NCBI RefSeq assembly: GCF_021869535.1
Contig: NW_026262734.1
Coordinates: 114,033,588 to 114,097,587 of the forward strand
Source: Mytilus californianus
Taxonomy: Eukaryota > Mollusca > Bivalvia > Mytilida > Mytilidae
Length of the DNA stretch: 64,000 nucleotides
Reading direction: 5' to 3'
The notes beneath the pieces are model-generated. The model did not search any database and was not told the DNA's origin. It worked only from the letters and a program-made list of their open reading frames with translations. This document shows positions 11,916 through 22,445 of the stretch, one piece after another. Position 1 is the first letter of the stretch. Every line of letters starts with the position of its first letter. The position numbers and the translations under genes were made by a program.

Positions 11916-12489
11916 AGGGGCACATTTGTTATTCATGTTCAACGAGTATATGTTTTCGGACGTCCCCGATATCATTTATAATCGTAATGGATAAGTCTGT
12001 CTAAATTGATGAGATGGTACAAATGTACATACTTATACAACACCTTATCAATATCCCTATATATACACTGTACAATTTTCGATTGAACATTTGGCAAAAC
12101 AGAATCTTATATCATGTATGTCCAATGCAAACAAGGTGAATTACGATTAAAAATCCATGTATTATGGAAGATACTGTTAAAAATGGGGAACGAAGCAACG
12201 AAAATCATGATGTTTATATCCCATCATATAAAATATGTTTCCGATGTGTTGGATAACCGCCTCGATTTTTGTAAATGTAACTTTTTAAAACTTAAAATAG
12301 CAAATCTGCTACTCAGTAAAGTTATTGGAACTGATTTTTTGTAATTAATAAAAGTTAATATTTCGAATTAAAAGCGATGTTGAATTGTTCTGGTTTGAAA
12401 CTCATATACGTAAAATATTAAGATAAAAGTCGTTTTTAAAACAAACTTTAAATTACAAATGAACACGAAGTTTATTTCTTAATGTACAC

Positions 12490-12800
12490 AATCAGTTAAC
12501 GCGAAAAGTAAACGTGCGTTTACTTTCAAGTGCACGTAATAGTACAGTTGTGAAATCTGTAGTAAACGCCCGTTTACTTTTAAGTGCACGTAAAAATCAA
12601 CTTGTGAAATCTGAAGTAAACGCCCGTTTACTACTGACTAAACGGACACAGAGTAAACGCGCGTTTACTCGAGTAGACATTAGAAATTTCCATTTTGACC
12701 AAGTTAACGTAATTATAGTAAACGCGCGTTTACTAGTAAACGCGAAAATTGAAGTGAACTAACGGAATATGTGCACGCGGTGTTAACGTGCGTTTACTTT
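12490..12800. repeat. Right subterminal palindrome array
   Basis: GTAAACGNNCGTTTAC occurs at 12508-12523, 12562-12577, 12616-12631, 12653-12668 and 12718-12733, the first three exactly 54 bp apart, plus further half motifs up to the inverted end. An 82-codon open frame at 12514-12762 is a by-product of the array and not a gene. Confidence 0.85.
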
Positions 12801-12827
12801 ATGTAATGCTTGGTCTGCACCCAACTG

Positions 12828-12875
12828 TAGTTTCTCATTTATAATCATACAACATCTCCTTATCTACTATATCCA
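12828..12875 (+). repeat. Short interspersed repeat, third copy, 3' part
   Basis: Continuation of the SINE-like copy at 8990-9154 beyond the transposon: TTTCTCATTTATAATCAT followed by ACAACATCTCCTT. It starts with the second TA of the target duplication. Confidence 0.75.
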
Positions 12876-13144
12876 TGTTTGAGAATGCAGGACAGAAAGC
12901 CCTAGACAAAAGGGTACAGGAAAAGTGATCATTAAGTTTTGAAATAAATTTGTCTTTGAATTACCATATTTATAAGTTTTAAGTATATTTCGTATTTTCT
13001 TGATCAATTATATGTAAAACAACTTTGATATCTACTTATTTGTCATAAAATTCATAATTGTCTTGAAAATAAGCTAATTAATACGATGTCGGTTTCAATA
13101 TTAATTTTAAAGTTAATTTGTTCCTCAAAACTATTTTTATATAT

Positions 13145-13172
13145 AATAGAATAGAATAGAAAAGAATAGAAT
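13145..13172. repeat. (AATAG/AAAAG)n short tandem repeat
   Basis: Five to six pentameric units of the type GAATA followed by ATTTTTATTT. Possibly the remnant of a retroelement 3' tail. Confidence 0.7.
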
Positions 13173-15035
13173 ATTTTTATTTCCCAAATTACATGATGTA
13201 TTATATATTTACTGAAAATGAATTTATAACCATACAAATGTGAAATTAGAATAGGTAATAATCAGGATGTTCACATTGTATTTGTAATAAACAGATGTCA
13301 ACAAAACAGTCAATTGTCTTGAGGGGTGAATTTCAAAGGGTCATACATGTAGGTATCGCACACGACTACAATTTCCACAAATGTTAAGTTGCACCCTTTA
13401 TCATGTACCTGCTCACGTAATTTTACTGGATATTCAAACCAATTTGAAAAAGAAGTAAGAAGCAACATGCTATATTGTATTCTGTTAAGAAATGCATTTT
13501 TAAAGGTTATATTTATAATTGGGTATTTATTTATCAATTTAAAACATTAATTGTTATAAAATGTAATGATGAAAGAAATTAAAACACAAATGTCACATGA
13601 AACCCAGGGTTTCCTGATAAATTTTAGAAGGAAATTATAACTATTTTAGTTGGCCGACTTGTGGTAAAGTTTTCCCATAACATGTAATTGTACTTGTAGG
13701 ACAAAGATCATAAAAATTAACCAGAGACAATTTTATTGTTCATGACCAACAGTGAATTTATTGCTGGCCTTTTCTTTATTCTTATGTTCTTTAAGTAGTT
13801 TGTTTACTGTAACAACAGACAAAAGGCCAATGTTTAGATATAATTTGATACAGTATCATATATATGCCTGTTGAGAATAAAATTGCATGGAAGTGAAAAG
13901 TCTTTGTATCAGACCATACTGTCTGCAAACAAGTTTAATGCAAGAGTCCCTTTGTACTCAGACTTCTTGTATCATGTCACCTGAGTATTGAAATGAGCAA
14001 AAAGAAACAAATTTGTATTTCCTATAGCGTCAGTATTCATTTTTAAATGTAAATATGTGATATGGCTTAAATTGACCCTAAATTATTTTCAGTCTTACTT
14101 GGCCTAAAACCATTTTGTACTCATATGTTATGCTATTTGTAATTTTTCTTTCCATGTAAAGTACATTACATACAAATTGAAGGATTATTTATAACAAAAA
14201 AACTTCACAAATTTAAAATTGCTGGAAAATATTACATCTTCATGTAAGGCCCCCCTTCATTCAAAAACCTCTATTTTCAGGCACAGGCTCATATAAATTT
14301 GACTTTTGAATAATTGTAATAAATCTGATACATCAAATGAGTGTTCTTTTTCTTTTAATACATGATATATTAAATATTAGGGCATTTATAAAGTAATTTT
14401 TCGAATTTTTTTAACTTTTAAAGCCCCAAATGTTGATAGTTGAAATTCTTCAATTTTAATGTCAAAAGCTACACAGTTATGTCCTTTGATTTTCGTTGTC
14501 TACAAATATAGTTCCCTAGTGTGGACACTGTGTTACTTGCTATTTTTTTATACCCCTTTCAAATTTATTTCTTCATGTTTTATGCCCCAAATAGCAAGTA
14601 GGGGGAAGAAATTACACTAAAACAAATTTGTCATAAATTTTAGAGTAAAGTTGTGATTTGGTCCAGCTAAAAAAGGTTAACCATTAGTATTTCGGAAGCT
14701 GTCAAAAGAATTCAAGACCCCGCCACCCCCTTAACATAAAATTGTCCATATTTCGAGTTAGAGCTGATAAAGTTTCTATAATTTTGATATTATTTGTCCT
14801 AAAAGTAGTACACCACATTGTAAAAATATTCAAGATATTGTTGAGAAAATGCAGGTGGGATTTTTTAATTTTCATTTTGTGTCTAAAAGAAATGCACTAT
14901 GAGACAACTGTGTTCTCGGGCCATGCTTGAATGCTTTCTCCTACCTAAATAAAAGTTGTTGTAATTGTGATTTTCTTGGAATTTAATTTTAGAATACTTA
15001 CACAATAGATATAAACTAAAGAAACAAGTCCATTC

Positions 15036-15038
<3 letters not shown>

Positions 15039-15078
<40 letters not shown>
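15039..15078. repeat. (AT)n microsatellite
   Basis: Forty bases of uninterrupted AT repeat. Confidence 0.95.
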
Positions 15079-15080
<2 letters not shown>

Positions 15081-15769
15081 TGTAGATGATTCCCAGCTAG
15101 AAAAATGAAACAGTCTACAAATGATAAATATGCACTTATGATTTGTAGGGTAAATATAGATGTCAATCGCTTGGTAGTTGCAAGTTAAGAAAGAGTGGAC
15201 GAATTCATAATTTTGTGTATGTTATTCATTGTTTTTGGAAAAATGAATAGCTCAAACAGCATTGTACAGTAGTACTACCATGAAGTGATGTTGGGATTAA
15301 ACTAGACAAGAATCAAATAGTGCATTGAATAAATAGCAAACTAATAATTTGTTAGAAAGATCATACAACTAGATAGCTGTTAATACCTTGGATAATTATT
15401 CATTTGAAATAGTAATTTGGAATTATAAGAATTCAAAGTCTTAGTGCATATATTTGGCATGTTTGTAGTGCATCATACATGTATCTGAATTTGATTAGTG
15501 CCTTGAATAAATATTCATTTGTAATAGCAATTTGGAATGACAAGATTTTATAGATTCAGTGAATAGTTATATTATAGTACACGGTCACCAAACTGGCATT
15601 TTATTCTGGTCAAGCATATTAAAAATACTTTAAAGTATCATTTTATGCATATGACCATTGATCACAGCTGCTTTTGCTATTAAACAAAATTTAGACAACA
15701 ATAATCATTCAATTACATGTACATGTTATTATATAATATTCATGATATTGTAGTCTTGTATAATATAAA

Positions 15770-15960
15770 ATAAGGAGATGTGATATGATTGCAAGTGAGA
15801 TAACTATCAACCAAGGACCAAATGAGATCTTCAAGGATGAGTAAAACTGATATATTTATAGCAAGCTATTAAAGGACAGACATAAAAATAACAAAAAAAA
15901 AAACAATTCAAAACTGAAACCCAACAGCCTAGTTTTTGTACAATATGTATGAAAAACAAA
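15770..15960 (-). repeat. Short interspersed repeat, minus-oriented partial copy
   Basis: It begins TAAGGAGATGTGATATGATT and continues GCAAGTGAGATAACTATCAA, the reverse of the family 3' end (TTGTCTCATTGGCAATCAT, then ACCACATCTCC). The remainder is diverged. Confidence 0.6.
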
Positions 15961-16584
15961 TATGATGTTGCAACGAACAACAACCGCTGAAGATTTGCCT
16001 ACCAAATTTCAGTAAGGGTGATTGTAAGTTAGATTCTTATTCTGGACTTAATATTAGTATTTGCTACTCCTCAGTATACATGACAAAGCACATAGCATTC
16101 AGGAAAAACGTTGAATGTCTTTCAGCAAACTCTTTTTTTTTGAGGTAGCATGCTTAAAATCTAGTTAAACCTAGATCGGTCTACTACAAATTAAAGCAAG
16201 TTTCTTACATACATGTATACAAATGGTGTCCTTAATATGCATAGTGTTTTCCATTGATGTAAAGCTACCTTCATTCATTGGAACAGGAAAAAAACATGTG
16301 AATACTAGTGTTAATAGAGGTCACCAGCTGGGGGCGAAGTCACATTTTAAAAAAAAGTTCAGTTACGGCTATGATACAATACCAGTAATTCATAGATGGT
16401 AATAGTATGTCCCATTATTTGACCGGATTGAAGAAGTCCAAAACTTTCTTGTAGTCTGGATGGGAGCTCCTTGAACATGGTAATGTCTGTATTCTTTAAA
16501 TTTGTAGACCATTTTTCATCATCTTTGAAAAAAGTGTAATTCAGTTGAATTCTTTTGAAAATCATTTTACTATTAAATTTTATT
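15961..16584. other. Gene-free AT-rich stretch
   Basis: I see no coding or repeat signal that I can name here. Confidence 0.4.
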
Positions 16585-17600
16585 ATACCTCCGCTTTTAA
16601 AAAAGTGGGGGTATACTGTTTACCTCTGTCTGTCCATCCGTCCATCCATCCGTCAGTCCGTCCGTCCCATGAATATTTTTCATCGCATCTTTCCCAGGAA
16701 CTACTCTACAAACATTTTGAAATTGGGTTCATGATTTATATAAGTCAGCTATACCGTGTGATGCGTTTTCAGATTCATCACTAAACAACTTCCTGTTTAC
16801 CAAGTATTTTGGCGGGGGTATCATCAGTGTGCAGTAGCTCTCAGTTTCACTTGTAATGCCCTTGCAGTAGCGGAGGGGGCATTCAGTTTTACCCTTGTCC
16901 GTCTGTACATACGTATGTAAAATTAGTTTCTGTTCTCTAACTTTAGTTTGCCTCAATTAAATGTTATGAAACCTATACACAATGCTTATTACCACAAAAC
17001 ACAGATCAAGTGTGAATTTTGGTGGCGTCACTTTTACCGTTCTAAAGTTATGGCCCTTTACAAATGGAACAATTGATGAATTTTCCATTTCCGTTCTCTC
17101 ACTTTTGTTTGCCTCAACCAAATTTTATGAAACTTATACACAATGCATATTACCACAAAACACAGATCAAGTTTGAATTTTAGTGCCGTCACTTTTACCG
17201 TTCTAGAGTTATGCCCTTAAGAAATGGAAAAATTGCTGAATTTTTCGTTTCCGTTCTCTCACTTTAGTTTGACTCAACCAAATGATATGAAACTTATACA
17301 GAATATTTATTACCATAAAACACAGATCAAGTTTGAATTTTGGTGCCGTCACTTTTACCGTTCTAGAGTTATGCTCCTTTAAAAATGGAAAAATTGCAGA
17401 ATTTTTCGTTTCCGTTCTCTATCTTTAGTTTGCCTCAACCAAATGTTATGAAACTTATGCACAATGCTTATTACCAAAAAACTCAGATCAAGTACAAATT
17501 TGGGTAGCGTCATTTTTACAGTTCTTGAGTTATATCCCTTTATAATGTTATATGCAAGCGGGGGCATCATCTGTGTACCATGGACACATTCCCCATTTAT
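16585..17600 (+). repeat. Interspersed repeat with a TCCGTCC tract and a ~160-bp tandem array
   Basis: The unit opens with TACCTCCGC and a short AAAAAAGTGGGGGTATACTG segment, followed by a GTCCATCC/GTCCGTCC tract (16630-16670). It contains four tandem units of about 160 bp and closes with GCAAGCGGGGGCATCATC. This composition recalls repeats that are very abundant in bivalve genomes. I cannot give it an accepted family name from sequence alone. Confidence 0.75.
16930..17575 (+). repeat. Four tandem units of ~160 bp
   Basis: Landmark CCGTTCTCTCACTTT and variants lie at 16930, 17091, 17251 and 17412, a steady 160-161 bp period. Each unit also has TATGAAACTTATACACAATG, ACCACAAAACACAGATCAAG and CACTTTTACCGTTCTAGAG. 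The length equals that of the bivalve-wide BIV160 satellite, but I have not matched the sequence to it. Confidence 0.9.
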
Positions 17601-18049
17601 TTAATTAGTTACATAAAAGTATATGATTTCTTTATTCTGTACATCATTCATTTCTGTAATCAGTATTGTAATGTTTATTTACAGCCGTTATTCTTTATAC
17701 TTTAGCACACCATTATTCTCTATTCTTTATATTTTTTTGCCATTATTCTAGATTGATTTAACCCCATCTAGACCTACATTACTGAGAATTCTTATATTTT
17801 AGCAAATTCGCTTCAGGAAAAATTGTATTCTTGTGGATATTTGATTTAGTAGGTTTGCAATTCTTTAGAAAATGTGTACTTCGTTGAACTTTTAATTTTC
17901 TGTTTTATGTATTACCACGAAATCCAATATTTGGTATCCCAAACACTAATGAATCCAAAGTAGCAGACATCCACCCATCAACCAAGAATTAACAAATGTC
18001 TTAAGGTCAACATATACTTATAAAAAAGTTTTTTTTTAATTTTAACCAG
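17601..18049. other. Gene-free stretch with an ATTCTTTAT-rich tract
   Basis: The plus strand at 17660-17755 is a run of TTATTCTTTAT / ATTATTCTCTATTCTT phrases, one of four similar tracts in this window (others near 29105-29245, 50875-50960 and 52075-52225). No coding signal. Confidence 0.5.
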
Positions 18050-18200
18050 AGAATAAAAAAAAATAAGATGTGGTATACATTTGTAGTTGCCAATGAGACA
18101 AAGACCCACCAGAGACTAGATGACCTAGAAGTTAAACAACAGGTCACCGTACGGCCTACAGCAATGAGTAAAACCAAGAATGTATATATAAATCCTTGGC
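18050..18200 (-). repeat. Short interspersed repeat, minus orientation
   Basis: The plus strand reads AAGATGTGGTATACATTTGT, CCAATGAGACAAAGACCCAC and CAGGTCACCGTACGGCCTAC: the reverse complement of the family's CCGTACGGTGACC ... CTCATTGGCA ... ACCACATCTT end. A 140-codon minus-strand open frame (18007-18429) and a 70-codon plus frame run across it; both are explained by the repeat. Confidence 0.85.
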
Positions 18201-19596
18201 AAAACCCAAACAGCATATTTTCTCCAAAGAAAATTTGGTCACAAAGATTGAACCTCCCAGACTGTAATTTTGTAAAATAACAATTTTCATCTCGATTATG
18301 ATTCATTGCATGCACTGTGTTTCTTATTTTAGTTTCATAGACATTCACACGATACATAGACCTTTCAATTTGCATTTGTAGTGAACAAAATTTACGTTTT
18401 CGACTGACTTTACCGGTCCACGTAACCACGTTCCTCCGTGCTCTTTACCGATAACGAACACCTAAAAATGCAATTGCGCCATGTACCACCAAACGTTTTT
18501 GGTGTTATTAAATCATGTATGCATATATTTCTAATCATATACAAATATGCTTAACAGCCAATCTGCCAGAAAACCATGCAAAACCGTCCGAATGTCACTT
18601 TTTCCAAATGAGTTCATATTTGGCATATTGGTGCACCTTAGTAATATAAATAACCACACAAATTTTTTTGGGAAAATATTGAACCGATCTGGATATTTTT
18701 TGAGCGCCATGTTTTAACAGATGAAATTGCTCGAAAACAGCAAAAATAAGCCTTTTTGGCATATTTCGCTGGTTTAAATAAAAAAATATGGTAACATTTA
18801 TAATTTTTTGATAGTTGTTCCTAGTAATACATCACTTTAAGTGTAAGAATGCATAGAATTAACAATGCTGTCTATTAAGTGTATGTATAATTTAAAGGTT
18901 TCAATATGTCTTATTTAGCTACATGTCCAAAATGGCTGATTTTGGTCATCTTTCAGAGCCAAAATACTCCAAGACCCGTTTATTATTGTGAAACAACATA
19001 TCTACTTGCAAAGTATAACTATATATCCCCAATCAAAAAAAATATCAAGCTCGGCAAATAATGTTGGTATCTGGTATATGCCACAACAAAATGGAGTAAC
19101 TTGCATATTCTAATTTTCTCAATTTTGCCGTCAAATTTGTAACTTCTGACATATGATAGGATCTGGACTTATAAATAAGTATAACAACAAATGGAAAAGA
19201 ATAATTAATGTTTCATTTAATACATTAAGAAAATAATCATACATAAATACAAATTATTCATTATAAATCTAGAGGCTCCCAGGAGCCGAAATAGATCGTA
19301 TTGACAAATTGTGCACCTAAAACGATAAAAAACACATATTTCAAACGCAATCAACTTAAATTAGAAGTTAAAAAATTCAGAATAAGTTCAGACTGTAAAA
19401 AAAAAGTTTCTTCTGACCACTTTTGCAATTTATTCTTATAATATATTGATATAGTTGTCGGATAGTAGCAGAAAACTGTGAACATTTGTAAATTTACACA
19501 TTTCAGGGACAATAGCTCATAGATGTTATGTCCCTTTGTTATGTTATTTCAGAAAAATGTTGGGTATTTAGATCTTGTCATGTTGATAGTTTTTAT

Positions 19597-19636
<40 letters not shown>

Positions 19637-20394
19637 AAAAGTTTTTAAATTTTGTATACATATATATATGTATGACACTTCTTCTAAAGTTATTACGATG
19701 ATGGTTTAAAAGTGAAAACTGTAAACAGATGATTTTAACAGACACTTAGTGATGGAAATTTTTGTATGACCCTTTGAGCCTAGTATGCTAACAAGGCAAT
19801 ATTTGCCAGGTACCTATATATATGTTGCTGCAATGTGGTCAATACAAACATGAAAATCATAAATGCTTCAAAAAAAAATCCCATAACTAGACGAAAAACA
19901 AATTACTTAGTCTATATATACCAGTGCAAAATTTATAAAGAATTTTGAATGAAATTGGATAGCTGTTAAGATTACTGTACCTATAATGCTCTAAATCACA
20001 TCCTCGGAGATAACAGAATTAAAATAAGTCATATGAATCTTCAAATTTCAATAAAGTTGATTGTGTTTTTTTTATACTTGAACGGCTATAGGTTTTACTA
20101 TAAAACAAGTGTACATTAACTTTCTTGTAAAAGAAAAACCATAACATTAAAATCTCCATAAATGATAAAATGATATTTTTTGAGACATCATCCCATGGAA
20201 GATTTAACTGATGTTTTAAAGTTGGAAAGTTTCTGTTGCTTGTTTGGTTGGTTGACATTGTTTGTGTTAGAAGCATTATCAGTCTCTCAATCAGATGTTG
20301 ACTGCTGTGAAAGTTCAGTTGTTGTTGACACTGACAGAAAGGTTAGCTGCGAGTCTAGATCTGAAAACCACAAAGCATACATACATAAATCAGG
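18201..20394. other. Gene-free AT-rich stretch
   Basis: No coding signal. Holds the (AT)n microsatellite at 19599-19634 and a short hairpin AGGCTCCCAGGAGCC near 19271-19285. Confidence 0.45.
19599..19634. repeat. (AT)n microsatellite
   Basis: Thirty-six bases of AT repeat, with a smaller ATATATATAT patch near 19661. Confidence 0.95.
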
Positions 20395-20560
20395 CTGTTA
20401 GTTTTCATATTTTTTCATTTTCTTATTTTGGGGCCTTTTATGGCTGAATATATATGCAGTATAGGTCTTGCTCATTGTTGAAGGCCATATGGCGTATGAA
20501 TACCTATAGCTTTACTTCTATGTCATTTGTTCTCATTGGCAATCATACCACATTTTTTTT
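20395..20560 (+). repeat. Short interspersed repeat, plus copy
   Basis: Family landmarks in order: TTTTGGGGCCTTTTATGGCT, GCTCATTGTTGAAGGCCATA, CTCATTGGCAATCATACCAC, followed by a poly-T run. Confidence 0.85.
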
Positions 20561-21329
20561 TAATTTCATATATACCACTGACAGGAAATAAAATTGAAAA
20601 CTTTTACTGTAAGTGGATGCAGTTACAAAATTCTCCCAAATCATTTTTGCAGAATAGTTATTATCCACTCCTTTTAAGCATGTCCAAATAGCCCTTAACA
20701 TCTTTACAACAATAAAAATTGCCTCCATTTGGTTTGGCATGTCAAATTACCTCTCAATATAATTTTACATTGAAAACAGACAATGGTGATAATTTGACCG
20801 CTTTTAGTGACAATCTTTGAAATGTTGGCCATCTTTATATCTGTTCTCTGTGTCAAAGTACAGCTAAATATCAATATTCATTAAAATCAAACTCAACAAA
20901 ATTGGAAAATTTTACCCTTTATTTGCTGTGTCCATCTTTAAAAAAAAATTCATTGTTTTGTTGGCATGTCAAAAGTGCTATAATTCCTTAATGTCAATTT
21001 TCATATAAGGCCATCTTGAAAATGTTTGCCATTTTGGAAGAAAAAACAACCTTACTTCATTTGTACTTTGTTTAGCAAGTCAAACTACCACGACTATCCC
21101 TAATTACCAATTTTCATTAAATTAACCAGTGTTGAAATTTGTGCCATCCTCGGTGGCCATCTTGAAAATGTTTGACATCAGATAATCATCCACATATTGT
21201 GCTTTTCTTTTCACTAAAGTTTCATTTAAAAAGATAACACCAGTTATCTCAGAAAAGGACAAATTTTGTGGAAGATGAAGAAAAAATGCAAGTTTGGACA
21301 GAACATTCAAGCTATAACAGCTCTAAATT
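20561..21329. other. Gene-free stretch with short internal repetition
   Basis: The phrase GGCCATCTTGAAAATGTTTG occurs at about 21010 and 21157, and related GGCCATCTT at 20827. This hints at a decayed tandem repeat of about 150 bp. No coding signal. Confidence 0.45.
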
Positions 21330-21990
21330 TGTAATGGGATTAAATATTTGACAAAGAATAGGTTTCTAACACAGAATAAATATGGTATAAAGATAAAGTT
21401 TAATAGATTCAGCATATCAGAGAACCCCAAGATCAAATTAAGATTTAAAATTTAGTTTGGACCTCAATGTAAACCAATTTCATAATAGGGCCCAAAAACT
21501 AAATACAGGTTAGATTCAGGCTGAATCAGCATCTTTAAAATTATTGTTGAAATCAAACACAGTTAAATTATGGACCCCATTTGAACCAACTAGAAAACTG
21601 GGACCAAAATCATAAATCTAAGTACATATTTATATTCAGGATATTTGATTATTTCTATTTATCATTCAAAGAACCCTAATTCATTGTAATTAGAGTTCAA
21701 GTTTTTTAAAATTTTAAAAATTAAACTAAGTTAAAATTTGGACCCTTTAATTTGGACTTTAAAATGTGGACAAATTTGAAAACCGGACCAAAATTAAAAA
21801 TCTAAATATAAAACATTTGCATTTTGTATATCAAAAGAACCTCAAGAATTCAAGTTGTGTAGAAATAAGAAAACAAATTTTGGACCATTTTGAAATCAAT
21901 GTGAACCAATTTAAAATGGGGCCCAATTGCAACATCTTAAATTATTTAAATACATTGTTAGATTTAGCATATTAAGAACCCAAATAATGT
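21330..21990 (+). repeat. Degenerate tandem repeat of GGACC-type units
   Basis: Four diverged units share TTTGGACC, AACCAATTT, GGGACCAAAATNAAAAATCTA, TAGATTCAGCATAT and GAACCCCAAG phrases, spaced roughly 115-185 bp. The 69-codon frame at 21766-21975 lies wholly inside it and is not a gene. Confidence 0.65.
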
Positions 21991-22179
21991 ATTTATTTTA
22001 GATTGTTCTTGTCCTAAACATGCATGAACTATTTGCCATTGGACATTAGCATTATCAACAACCAATCAATTAATCGAAAAGGTGAAATATCTTCAAAAGT
22101 ACCAATACAAATCTCCTCCTTTTATATTTGAAAAAGTAAAATCACAAAAATACTGATTTCCGAGGAAAATTAAAAAAGG

Positions 22180-22445
22180 AAAGTCCCCAATCAAATGGCA
22201 AAATCAAAAGTTCAAACACATCAAACGAATGGATAACAACTGTCATATTCCTGACTTGGTACAGGCATGTTTTTATGTAGAAAATGGTGGATTGAACCTG
22301 GTTTTATAGCTAGATAATAAACCTCTCACTTGTATGACAGTCGCATCAAATTCCATTATATTGACAACAATGCGTGAACAAAACAAACAGACACAATAGG
22401 TAAAATTGTCAAAAATAGGGGTACAGCAGTCAACATTGTGTTATC
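22180..22445 (+). repeat. Interspersed repeat, plus copy
   Basis: Contains AATCAAAAGTTCAAACACAT, AACTGTCATATTCCTGACTT, GGTGGATTGAACCTGGTTTT and ATAGCTAG. The reverse complement of the same phrases is found at 36605-36765, showing a dispersed family. I do not know its class. Confidence 0.8.

Larger units (their letters stand above)
9155..12827. mobile_element. 3.67-kb non-autonomous DNA transposon with palindrome arrays and internal satellite
   Basis: The element starts CAGTTGGGTGCAGACCAAGC and ends with its exact complement; the inverted ends are perfect for 27 bp (9155-9181 and 12801-12827). It is flanked by TA on both sides (9153-9154 and 12828-12829), and the host repeat reads through with one TA when the element is removed. 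Subterminal zones (9190-9480 and 12490-12800) are packed with GTAAACG/CGTTTAC and GTTAACG motifs. The centre holds a ~257-bp satellite array. No transposase frame is visible, so it needs an enzyme in trans. A TA duplication suggests a Tc1/mariner-like or other TA-targeting transposase; subterminal repeats also recall CMC-type (CACTA/Mirage) elements. I cannot choose between them. Confidence 0.9.
12876..15769. other. Gene-free AT-rich stretch
   Basis: No coding signal that I recognise; open frames are short and AT-driven. It contains a TAGAA microsatellite at 13145-13172, which resembles a decayed retroelement tail, and the (TA)n array at 15039-15078. Confidence 0.5.

Noticed and set aside
12514..12762. 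82-codon frame rich in VNARLL repeats
   Set aside because: The repeated peptide is just the translation of the GTAAACG palindrome array.
16930..17575. Assignment of the 160-bp array to the BIV160 satellite
   Set aside because: Only the period matches; I could not verify the sequence from memory.
18007..18429. 140-codon minus-strand open frame, the longest single frame outside retroelements
   Set aside because: It runs through a minus-oriented short interspersed repeat (18050-18200) and low-complexity ends. It has no domain and is explained by the repeat.
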